The translations under genes were made by a program, and so were the position numbers. From NCBI RefSeq assembly GCF_001461695.1, contig NZ_AUTC01000115.1, positions 56,533 to 120,532 on the forward strand: a DNA stretch of 64,000 bases, in the 5' to 3' direction. Source of the DNA: Sinorhizobium fredii USDA 205 (GTDB lineage: Bacteria > Pseudomonadota > Alphaproteobacteria > Rhizobiales > Rhizobiaceae). Positions 35,205 through 44,739 of the stretch are shown here, piece after piece; the stretch's first letter is position 1, and every line of letters begins with the position of its first letter. The notes under the pieces are model-generated. The model did no database searches. It had not been told where the DNA came from and saw only the letters and a program-made list of their open reading frames with translations.

Positions 35205-36371
35205 ATGAGATACGAAACACCCGATCCGCTTCATCCAGCGCTGCTTCCGGGCCTGATCGCCGCGGAGGACGGGCTCGCCCGGCTCGATGAACGCGCCGCC
35301 CGCCATGTGGTTGCCGAGGGGTTTCGCGAGCGCGGGCAGTTCTTCGACGCGGCGGCCGCCCTTTGGGTGGCGGGCGAACTCGTCCATGTCGAGGACATCG
35401 TTTTACACGATTCGCACATGGATGCGCGAGCGCCTTCTCACGAATTGACGATCGCCCATGCCGTGTTGCGGGCGCGGCGCCGCCTGGAACTCGCCGAACC
35501 CGGCTGGGCGCTGAACCTGCCCGGGCTGAACGCGCTGAGGGGAGAGCAGGGCGCCATCCCCGCCAAGGACGACCGTTCGGAAGCGCCGGATGCCCAGCCG
35601 AACCGCGAGGAAGGGGGCGGAGCTGCAGATGATGGCGATGACAATCCGCTCGCAAACGAATTTGCCGAACTCGATGCGGCCATGGCACGATCGCAGCGGC
35701 TACTGGATTTTCACGCCGGCAGCCTCGCTGAAACCGAGTCGCCGCTGTCTCCGGAGAGGATGGCGCCGGAGAGGACGGGGGCGGAGCCTACCGGCCAGCT
35801 CGGCCTGCTCTTCGACGAGGATTGGGACGAGGGGGCGCGGCTCGATGCCTGGCGCGGCGTTCTGGCCGCCGCCGATCAATTGCCCGCCTGCCTCGGAGCG
35901 GCGGTCCTCTTCGATGCCTGGGAAAGGATCGAACCGCTGCGCCGCCAGCATTGGCTCGGCTCGCTTCTTGTCGGCGCCTATCTGCGTTCTCGCGGCAAGG
36001 TCGCCTCGCATGTCCTCGCCTTCAATACGGGGCTGAAGACCATCCGTCACGAGCGACGGCGCTCGAAGGACCGGTCGGCGCGCCTCAATGCCTTTCTCGA
36101 GGCGATGGCGGTGACCGCCGATCTCGGCCTGAAGGAGCTCGACCGGCTGTCGCTCGCAAGGACGCAGATGGAGATGCGGATCAAGGACCGCCGCTCCAAC
36201 AGCAATCTTCCGGGGTTGATCGATCTTGTCCTTTCGCGACCGATCGTCTCGACGGCGATGATCGCCCGGCATCTCGGCGTTACCCCGCGCGGCGCCCTCA
36301 ATTTGGTGCGCGAACTGGGCGTGCGCGAAGTCACCGGCAGGGGACGTTATCGCGGCTGGGGGGTGATCTGA
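35205..36371 (+). CDS. RHE_PE00001-type conserved plasmid protein (DUF1612-like, HTH)
   Basis: 388 residues from the ATG at 35205; the frame is open to 35049 but that would cover a parS-like site. Visible parts are an acidic middle (about 120-195), a domain around LDAWRGVLAAADQLPACLGA and LLVGAYLRSRGKVASHVLAF then NTGLKTIRHERRR, and a C-terminal helix-turn-helix (STAMIARHLGVTPRGALNLV). This matches a rhizobial protein group, often plasmid-borne, known as RHE_PE00001 family. Function is unknown. Its place beside the parS cluster suggests a link to replicon maintenance or simply a long-standing neighbour. Confidence 0.7.
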   Translation: MRYETPDPLHPALLPGLIAAEDGLARLDERAARHVVAEGFRERGQFFDAAAALWVAGELVHVEDIVLHDSHMDARAPSHELTIAHAVLRARRRLELAEPGWALNLPGLNALRGEQGAIPAKDDRSEAPDAQPNREEGGGAADDGDDNPLANEFAELDAAMARSQRLLDFHAGSLAETESPLSPERMAPERTGAEPTGQLGLLFDEDWDEGARLDAWRGVLAAADQLPACLGAAVLFDAWERIEPLRRQHWLGSLLVGAYLRSRGKVASHVLAFNTGLKTIRHERRRSKDRSARLNAFLEAMAVTADLGLKELDRLSLARTQMEMRIKDRRSNSNLPGLIDLVLSRPIVSTAMIARHLGVTPRGALNLVRELGVREVTGRGRYRGWGVI

Positions 36372-36404
36372 CGCGCATGCTTGCGCGCGGGCTGCCATCG
36401 CCAA

Positions 36405-36905
36405 CTACTTCCGCTGCAGATTGATCTCGCTGGTCACGACGCGGTTGCCGGACCGCGGATCGACATCGACGGTCACAAGCTTCATGCCGTTCTCGCCGAC
36501 CTTCTGCAGGGTCAGGTTGGCGCGGCGATCGCCGTTCACCTCCCTCGCCCAGTGGATGGTGAGATTGATGGCGCTGCCGCGCCGCTTGCCGGTCAGCGTC
36601 GACTTGCGGCCGCTCGGCCCGACATAGGTGCCGCTATAGTTGACACCTGTAAACTGAAGGTCCGCGCCGATCGAGCGCGATACGACGATAAGGCCCCGGC
36701 ATGTGCCGCGCATCGACAGGGCGGCATCGGTCGCCTGCGAATCGAAGTTGCAGGAGACGTTGATCGGCGTCCTGTCGACACGAACCCTCACCATGCCGCC
36801 CCCGGCCCATTGCCCCTCCAGTGATCCGAGAAAGGCCGATTCATCGGCCTGAACCGTGCCCGCGGGGAGGGACAGCATGGCCGCGACGAATAGATGCCTG
36901 ATCAT
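36405..36905 (-). CDS. Small secreted protein of unknown function
   Basis: 166 residues with a clear signal peptide (IRHLFVAAMLSLPAGTVQA, cut before DES at residue 22). The mature part is beta-rich: FLGSLEGQWAGGGMVRVRVD, then two Cys (SCNFDSQ and RGTCRGL) that may form a disulfide, and TVDVDPRSGNRVVTSEINLQ. The pattern of a 'substrate-free' lipocalin-like barrel is possible, but no family is recognised with confidence. It stands alone between the plasmid-protein gene and an EamA gene. It probably acts in the periplasm. Confidence 0.65.
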   Translation of the reverse strand: MIRHLFVAAMLSLPAGTVQADESAFLGSLEGQWAGGGMVRVRVDRTPINVSCNFDSQATDAALSMRGTCRGLIVVSRSIGADLQFTGVNYSGTYVGPSGRKSTLTGKRRGSAINLTIHWAREVNGDRRANLTLQKVGENGMKLVTVDVDPRSGNRVVTSEINLQRK

Positions 36906-37080
36906 CGATGAGTGTCTCCCCCAATCGTCCGAGGCTGGACGCGTTTCCCATCCGGTGCAACGCGCCGTCCGGCCGGAAGTTCCCCGGCGAGGATACTATC
37001 ATCGAGCACCGCCTGGCAGGACACATCCTCAGGGTGATGGTCGGACGGCGCATCCGCAACCATCCGCGGCGGGTGCGTGA

Positions 37081-37944
37081 CTATTTTGCGAATTTCTTCG
37101 CGCCGGCAACGCAGGCGACGATCGCAAGCGTGGCGCCGAGCATCGCCCAGCTCACCGGTTCATCGAGCAAGGTCGCGGCCAAGGCGAGCCCGAAGAAGGG
37201 CTGCAGCAACTGCAACTGGCCGACGGCGACGATGCCGCCCTGAGCCAGGCCGCGATACCAGAAGATGAAGCCGACCAGCATGCTGAAGACGGAGACATAT
37301 CCGAGACCCAACCAGGAGGCGGGGCGCAGGTCCTCGAAGCTCGCGGGCATGGTGGCAAGCGCCAGTCCCAGCATGACGGGAAGCGACAGCACGAGGGCCC
37401 AGGAGATCACCTGCCAGCCGCCGAGCTTGCGGGACAGCTTCGCACCCTCGGCGTAGCCGAGACCGCAGGCGAGAATGGCGGCAAGCATCAGGAGGTCGCC
37501 GACCGGGGAGGCGGAAAACCCCTGACGCAGAGCGAAGCCGACGACGATGGCGCTGCCAAGTCCGGAGAAAAGCCAGAAGGCCGGCCGCGGCCGCTCGCCA
37601 CCGCGCAGCACGCCGAAGATCGCCGTTGCCAGCGGCAGCAGCCCGACGAAGACGATCGAATGGGCGGAGGTGACGTGCCTCAGCGCCAGCGCCGTCAAGA
37701 GCGGGAAGCCGACCACCACCCCCAGCGAAACGATGGCGAGCGGCAGCAGATCGCCGCGCGCCGGCCGCTTTTCGCGAAAGGCGGCGAGCAGGCAGAAGGC
37801 CAGCATTCCTGCGATCGTGGCGCGGGCAACAGTCAGGAAGACCGGATCGAAATCCATCACCGCGATCCGCGTCGCCGGCAGGGAGCCGCTGAAAATCAAC
37901 ACGCCCGCCATTCCGTTCATCCAGCCGCTCGCGATCCTGTCCAT
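37081..37944 (-). CDS. EamA/DMT superfamily transporter
   Basis: 287 residues from the ATG at 37944 (AAAAGGAAG upstream). Ten membrane helices in two EamA repeats: FSGSLPATRIAVMDFDPVFL begins the first, and MLAAILACGLGYAEGAKLSR begins the second. C-terminal YRGLAQGGIVAVGQLQLLQP then FFGLALAATLLDEPVS is typical of the family. It probably exports an amino acid or small metabolite. It is divergent from a MocR regulator with an 18-bp inverted repeat between them, so its expression is likely tied to a PLP-sensed amine or amino acid. Confidence 0.87.
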   Translation of the reverse strand: MDRIASGWMNGMAGVLIFSGSLPATRIAVMDFDPVFLTVARATIAGMLAFCLLAAFREKRPARGDLLPLAIVSLGVVVGFPLLTALALRHVTSAHSIVFVGLLPLATAIFGVLRGGERPRPAFWLFSGLGSAIVVGFALRQGFSASPVGDLLMLAAILACGLGYAEGAKLSRKLGGWQVISWALVLSLPVMLGLALATMPASFEDLRPASWLGLGYVSVFSMLVGFIFWYRGLAQGGIVAVGQLQLLQPFFGLALAATLLDEPVSWAMLGATLAIVACVAGAKKFAK

Positions 37945-38014
37945 GCCTTGCTTCCTTTTCCCGTATCGGCTCTGTATCTGCCGGGAAGGCTGGCGCTTCC
38001 AGATACGGTGGAGT

Positions 38015-38032
38015 ACAGTTTCTCCAAACTGT
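38015..38032. promoter_or_regulatory. 18-bp inverted repeat between EamA and MocR genes
   Basis: ACAGTTTCTCCAAACTGT: 7-bp arms around CTCC. It lies 71 bases before the EamA start and 23 before the MocR ATG at 38055. It is a likely binding site of the MocR-type regulator for both genes. Confidence 0.5.
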
Positions 38033-38054
38033 TGTGGTGGATGGACCGGTACGG

Positions 38055-39452
38055 ATGAGAACTCAGTCAATCGACGCCGACGGCGAGACGCTGATCGCCA
38101 AGGTGATGGCGACGGTCCGGAACCGGATTTCCGGGCGCACTCTGACGCCCGGCGCGCGGCTGCCGTCGATCCGCGCCTCCGCGACGAACCTCAAGGTTTC
38201 GAAGTCGACCGTGGTGGAGGCCTATGAGCGGCTTGCGGCGGAGGGGCTGATCCGCTCGCGGCCGGGTTCCGGCTTCTTCGTCGCCGCGCCGCTCGCGCCC
38301 TTGTCGCTCGCCGAAATCGGTCCCCGCGTCGAGCGCGAGGTCGATCCCTTGTGGATCTCGCGGCAGGCGCTCGAAGCGGATGGCAATGTTCTGAAGCCCG
38401 GCTGCGGCTGGATGCCGGCCGCGTGGATGCCGGAAGAGGGGTTGCGGCGCGCCTTGCGGACGGTCGCGCGGGCGAGTGCCTCGACGCTCGTCGACTACGG
38501 CCCGCCGCTCGGGCTGCTGGCGCTTCGCGAGCTGCTCGCCCGCCGGCTGGTGCAGCACGGCATCGAGGCTTCGCCGGAGCAAATCATGCTGACCGAATCC
38601 GGCACCCAGGCGATCGACCTGCTCTGCCGCTTTCTCGTCGAGCCGGGCGAAGCGGTGCTCGTCGACGATCCATGCTACTTCAATTTTCACGCGCTCTTGC
38701 GGGCGCATCAGGCGAAAATCGTCGGCATCCCTTACACGCCGGTCGGGCCCGACATCGAACGCTTCGCGGCAGCGCTCGAGGAGCACCGGCCACGGCTCTA
38801 CATCACCAATTCCGCCCTCCACAATCCGACCGGCGCGACGCTTTCGCCGCTCGTCGCCCACCGTCTCTTGAAGCTCGCCGACCAGTCGGGGCTGACGATC
38901 ATCGAGGACGACATCTTCGCCGATTTCGAGGAGGCGCCGGCGCCGCGGCTCGCCGCCTTCGACGGGCTCGAACGGGTCGTGCATATCGGCAGCTTCTCGA
39001 AATCACTGTCGGCGGCGGTGCGCTGCGGCTTCATCGTCGCGCCGCGCGGCTGGATCGAGCCGCTGACCGACCTCAAGATCGCCACAAGTTTCGGCGCTGC
39101 CGGATTTTCCGCCGAACTGGTGCTGACGCTGTTGAAGGACGGCAGCTATCGCAAGCATATGGAGACGGTGCGGCAGCGATTGTCGCGGGCGATGGCCGAG
39201 ACCGTCGCCAGGCTCCGTCAGATCGGTATCGAGCCGTGGATCGAGCCGCAGGCGGGCATGTTCGTCTGGTGCCGCCTGCCGGACGGCATCGATGCTGCGG
39301 AACTCGCCAGGAGGGCGCTTGCCAGCAACATCGTGCTCGCCCCCGGCAACGTCTTCAGCCGGGCCCAGACGGCAGGCAATTTCCTGCGCTTCAACGTGGC
39401 ACAGTGCGAGGACGAGCGGCTGTTCCGGGAGCTCGCGGGATTGATGAGGTAG
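38055..39452 (+). CDS. MocR-type PLP-dependent GntR/aminotransferase regulator
   Basis: 465 residues from the ATG at 38055 (ATG 38034 is possible but nearly touches the inverted repeat). The N-terminal GntR winged helix (LTPGARLPSIRASATNLKVS then KSTVVEAYERLAAEGLI) is fused to a class I aminotransferase-like domain: VDYGPPLGLLALRELLA, SALHNPTGATLS, IIEDDIFADF and SFSKSLSAAVRCGF, whose Lys binds PLP. MocR proteins sense a PLP-linked amine and control the neighbour, here the divergent EamA transporter. Confidence 0.9.
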   Translation: MRTQSIDADGETLIAKVMATVRNRISGRTLTPGARLPSIRASATNLKVSKSTVVEAYERLAAEGLIRSRPGSGFFVAAPLAPLSLAEIGPRVEREVDPLWISRQALEADGNVLKPGCGWMPAAWMPEEGLRRALRTVARASASTLVDYGPPLGLLALRELLARRLVQHGIEASPEQIMLTESGTQAIDLLCRFLVEPGEAVLVDDPCYFNFHALLRAHQAKIVGIPYTPVGPDIERFAAALEEHRPRLYITNSALHNPTGATLSPLVAHRLLKLADQSGLTIIEDDIFADFEEAPAPRLAAFDGLERVVHIGSFSKSLSAAVRCGFIVAPRGWIEPLTDLKIATSFGAAGFSAELVLTLLKDGSYRKHMETVRQRLSRAMAETVARLRQIGIEPWIEPQAGMFVWCRLPDGIDAAELARRALASNIVLAPGNVFSRAQTAGNFLRFNVAQCEDERLFRELAGLMR

Positions 39453-39861
39453 CCGTAAAGCAAGGGCGCGCCGGCTACGAAGCGATGGCTTGGACCGGGG
39501 TCTTCCTGGCGGCTTTGCCGTGCGAGTAGGAGGGGGTTGAAGTTCCGCCTGCCTTTGGCGGCGTACGAGGGCTGCGAGCGACGACAGCTTGTGGTCCAAG
39601 CGGTCGCGTCTGCCAGCCGAGCGTCCGCAATGAGGGAAAGCGGTCGCCCGACCAACTCCTTTTCTGAGGTGGCCCCACGGCAGGAGCCGACACTTCGATT
39701 CCTCCGGAAAATCGTTAGGCGCACCACTTGCCACACAATGCGAAAAGAGAGGTGGTCGGGAGCCACCTCTCTTCTTCGAACCGCATTGTGAGGAGATTGG
39801 ATGCGGTTCTTGCCGGATTGTCGACCACGCCCTGAAAGATCCACCGTGGAAACGCCGCCGA
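39453..39861. other. Intergenic region between MocR and formaldehyde dehydrogenase genes
   Basis: 409 bases between converging genes. It holds a terminator (39743-39771). The remaining sequence has open frames in several phases, but none has a recognisable motif, ribosome site or signal peptide, so no gene is called. Confidence 0.4.
39743..39771 (-). terminator. Intrinsic terminator of the formaldehyde dehydrogenase gene
   Basis: Read on the minus strand: GAGAGGTGG, 7-base loop, CCACCTCTC, then TTTT (39746-39743). The 9-bp stem is perfect. It lies 91 bases after the stop. On the plus strand the stem is followed by TTCTTC, so it may also stop MocR transcription. Confidence 0.75.
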
Positions 39862-41695
<1,834 letters not shown>

Positions 41696-42033
41696 TTATG
41701 ACCTTTTCGACAAGCGCGGGGCGGACACCCCCTCGGCCGTTCAGGCCCGCTCGACCGTGGCCGTTCCCACGCCGGCAAGGCGGGCGATGTTCCGATAGTT
41801 CGGCTTGTTCAATTTATCGCACCCTCGAATGGGCTGACGCGCGCCATAGTTGATTCAATGAGCGTAAGATGTCCTTGTCATATACTTCAGCCGCGAACCT
41901 CACAGAAGATGGCCAAGGGCGGCATGCCATGACGTGACGGGCAGGCTTGTCGTGTTCCGTGGGCGGCGCTGTAGGCCCGATAAGGTAATCGACGTCCTAC
42001 CCAAATTAGCACTTGCGAGCCGCCGGCGACCGG

Positions 42034-42969
42034 CTAACGCTGGTTGCTCGTCTCCGAACGGTCGCGAAGCCCTTCGTTGATCAGCCAATCGCGTATGCGC
42101 CGCGCTTGCGTGTTGAGCTCGCGCGACCGCGGCCAGACGACATAGAAGGCCTGGCCGGTCCTCAGCACATGTCCGCCGACTGGCACCAGCGCGCCGGATT
42201 GGACTTGCCTGGCGATCAGGTGCTCCCAGCCGAGCGCAATTCCCTCTCCGGCAAGCACCGCCTGGATGACGAGGATGTAGTCGTTGATCGCCAGCCGCTT
42301 GCCCCGCGCCGGAGCGGAAAGACCCGCGCTTGCGAACCATTCCGCCCAATCGCAGGCGCGCCTGACCGGCTCCTCGAGATGAATGAGATTGTGCTTGAGC
42401 AGTTCCGCCGGGCTCCTCGGCAGCCCGTGCGCCTCGATATAGGCGGGCGTCGCCACGGCATTGACCACCTCGTCGGCGAGCAGCGCCGCGTGGTAGCGCG
42501 GCCAGTGGCCCGGATCGCCGCCGCGAACGCCGAGCGGGATAGGTTCCTCGTCGAGGTCGAGGTCGCGGACGCTCGTCTGGATCCGCAGGTCGATTTCCGG
42601 CAGGTCTTCACGCAATTGGTTGAGCCGCGGCAGCATCCACATCGACGCAAAGGCCGTCGAGGCGGCCAGCGTGATGTTCGTCTCGCGGCCCTTGGCACGA
42701 ATCTCTTCGGCCGATTTCCGGATGCGGGCCAGCCCGACGGAGACATCCGCATGGAACCTCTCTCCGGCTTCCGTCAATTCAACCGCCCGGTGCACGCGGT
42801 GGAAGAGGGGCACGCCGAGCTGGTCCTCCAAGCCGCGGATGGCGTAGGACACCGCGGCCTGCGTCATGCCGAGCTCACTGGCGGCGCGGGTGAAGTTCTG
42901 GTGGCGACCGGCCGCCTCGAAAACAACGAGGCTGGTGGCCGAGGGAAGCAGGCGGCGTAGATTTTCCAT
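42034..42969 (-). CDS. LysR family regulator (GcvA-like), divergent from mttB-type gene
   Basis: 311 residues. The helix-turn-helix is at about 10-70 (SLVVFEAAGRHQNFTRAASE then LGMTQAAVSYAIRGLEDQLG). The C-terminal co-inducer domain has STAFASMWMLPRLNQLRED and SVRDLDLDEEPIPLGVRGGD, as in GcvA-type regulators. It is 90 bases from the start of the divergent MttB-family gene and probably activates it. The effector may be a methylated amine or glycine-type compound. Its own start overlaps the promoter side and has AACTTATGG context. Confidence 0.9.
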   Translation of the reverse strand: MENLRRLLPSATSLVVFEAAGRHQNFTRAASELGMTQAAVSYAIRGLEDQLGVPLFHRVHRAVELTEAGERFHADVSVGLARIRKSAEEIRAKGRETNITLAASTAFASMWMLPRLNQLREDLPEIDLRIQTSVRDLDLDEEPIPLGVRGGDPGHWPRYHAALLADEVVNAVATPAYIEAHGLPRSPAELLKHNLIHLEEPVRRACDWAEWFASAGLSAPARGKRLAINDYILVIQAVLAGEGIALGWEHLIARQVQSGALVPVGGHVLRTGQAFYVVWPRSRELNTQARRIRDWLINEGLRDRSETSNQR

Positions 42970-43059
42970 AAGTTCGCCTTATATCATGTGTCAATTTTTT
43001 CCTGAGTTACAACGGCCTTTCTCGTCAATACCATCACTCTACATGATGGGAGGTCGACA

Positions 43060-44604
43060 ATGGAAGTGACAGCAGCAGCCGGCGACACGCCGAGACGGAC
43101 GCGGGGCGCGAGACCGCAGCGACGGGAGGGCGGCAGGCCCGTTGGCGTTCCCTACATTGTCCGCAACATTCCGACTTACGATATTCTCGGTGAGGAGAGC
43201 CTGGAGCGGATCGAGCGAACCGCCGATCGCATCCTCGCCGAGGTGGGCATCGAATTTCGCGACGATCCGGCGGTGCTCGACCACTGGCGCCGCGCCGGGG
43301 CGAAGCTAAATGGCCTGCGCGTCACCTTCGAGCCCGGAATGCTGAAGGAGATCGTCGGCTCGGCGCCGTCGCAATTCACCCAGCACGCCCGCAATCCCGC
43401 CCGCAGCGTCGAAATCGGCGGCCGCAATGTGGTCTTTTCGCCGGCCTACGGCTCGCCCTTTGTCACAGACATCGACAAGGGCAGGCGCTACGGCACGATC
43501 GAGGACTTCCGCAACCTCATCAAGCTCGCCCAGGCGAGCCCCTGGCTGCATCATTCCGGCGGGACGATCTGCGAACCGGTCGACGTGCCGGTCAACAAGC
43601 GCCATCTCGACATGGTCTACAGCCACATCAAATATTCCGACCGTGCCTTCATGGGCTCGATCACCGCCGAGGAGCGTGCCGAGGATTCGATCGAGATGGC
43701 CCGCATCCTGTTCGGCGCCGATTTCGTCGACAAGAACTGTGTCATCCTCGGCAACGTCAACGTCAACTCGCCGCTCGTCTGGGACGGCACGATGACGAAG
43801 TCGCTGCGCGCCTATGCCCGCGCCAACCAGGCCGCCGTCATCGTACCCTTCATTCTCGGCGGCGCGATGGGCCCGGTCACCAATGCCGGCGCCGTCGCCC
43901 AGTCTTATGCCGAAACGCTTGCCGGCTGCGCGCTGACGCAACTCGAGCGCAAGGGCGCGCCGGTGATCTTCGGCAATTTCCTGTCGTCCATGTCGCTTCG
44001 CTCCGGCTCGCCGACCTTCGGGACGCCGGAGCCGGCGATCGGCAGCATGGTCGTCGGCCAGCTGGCGCGCCGGCTGGGCCTGCCGCTGCGCTGCGCCGGC
44101 AACTTCTCCAATTCGAAACGCCCGGACGCGCAGGCGATGCAGGAAGGCGTCATGTCGATGCTTTCGGCGGTGCATTGCGGCGCCAATTTCATCCTGCACT
44201 CGGCCGGCTTCGTCGACGGGCTGCTCGCCATGTCCTACGAGAAGTTCATCATGGATACCGATTTCTGCGGGGCGCTGCACGCCTATCTTGCCGGCGTCGT
44301 CGTCGACGACAATTCGCTCGCCATGGATGCCTTTCTGGAGGTCGGTCCGGGCCATCATTTCCTCGGCTGCGAGCACACGATGCGCAACTACCAGACCGCC
44401 TTCTGGGACAGCGCGCTGTCCGACAACGAGCCCTTCGAGAAATGGGTCGAGCAGGGCGAAACCGACATGGCGCTGCGCGCCAACCGGCATTGGAAGAAAA
44501 CGCTCGCCGAATACGAAGCGCCGCCCCTCGACGAGGCGATCGACGAAGCGCTGCGAGACTATGTCGAGAGGCGCAAGAACAGCATGCCCGACGCCTGGTA
44601 CTGA
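43060..44604 (+). CDS. MttB-family (non-pyrrolysine) methylamine/betaine methyltransferase
   Basis: 514 residues, the normal length of MttB. There is no in-frame TAG, so it belongs to the non-pyrrolysine branch that includes glycine betaine (MtgB), proline betaine (MtpB) and carnitine (MtcB) methyltransferases. Typical stretches are VFSPAYGSPFVTDIDKGRRY, MGSITAEERAEDSIEMARIL, NVNVNSPLVWDGTMTKSLRA and FLEVGPGHHFLGCEHTMRNY. By family it moves a methyl group from a quaternary amine to a corrinoid protein; no corrinoid-binding partner is seen nearby. GGGAGGTCGACA gives a strong ribosome site. It is controlled by the divergent LysR gene. Confidence 0.88.
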   Translation: MEVTAAAGDTPRRTRGARPQRREGGRPVGVPYIVRNIPTYDILGEESLERIERTADRILAEVGIEFRDDPAVLDHWRRAGAKLNGLRVTFEPGMLKEIVGSAPSQFTQHARNPARSVEIGGRNVVFSPAYGSPFVTDIDKGRRYGTIEDFRNLIKLAQASPWLHHSGGTICEPVDVPVNKRHLDMVYSHIKYSDRAFMGSITAEERAEDSIEMARILFGADFVDKNCVILGNVNVNSPLVWDGTMTKSLRAYARANQAAVIVPFILGGAMGPVTNAGAVAQSYAETLAGCALTQLERKGAPVIFGNFLSSMSLRSGSPTFGTPEPAIGSMVVGQLARRLGLPLRCAGNFSNSKRPDAQAMQEGVMSMLSAVHCGANFILHSAGFVDGLLAMSYEKFIMDTDFCGALHAYLAGVVVDDNSLAMDAFLEVGPGHHFLGCEHTMRNYQTAFWDSALSDNEPFEKWVEQGETDMALRANRHWKKTLAEYEAPPLDEAIDEALRDYVERRKNSMPDAWY

Positions 44605-44739
44605 TGGATCGGGCCAACCGGGACAGCGCCGTTGAGAGGACATGTTGACGCGGCAGGCGAGGTCAGTCTCGAGCGTTACCCTGTCGGCAGCGGCCAAGAC
44701 AGCCCCGCGAGAGCGGGGCCGCCTATGTCCTGTTGGGGA

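Noticed and set aside
39218..39844. Minus-strand 208-codon frame covering the 39453-39861 gap
   Set aside because: Overlaps the MocR end, runs through the terminator, and has no recognisable motif or signal peptide.
43060..44604. Possible pyrrolysine (amber) codon in the MttB gene
   Set aside because: No in-frame TAG is present; the gene is of the non-pyrrolysine type.
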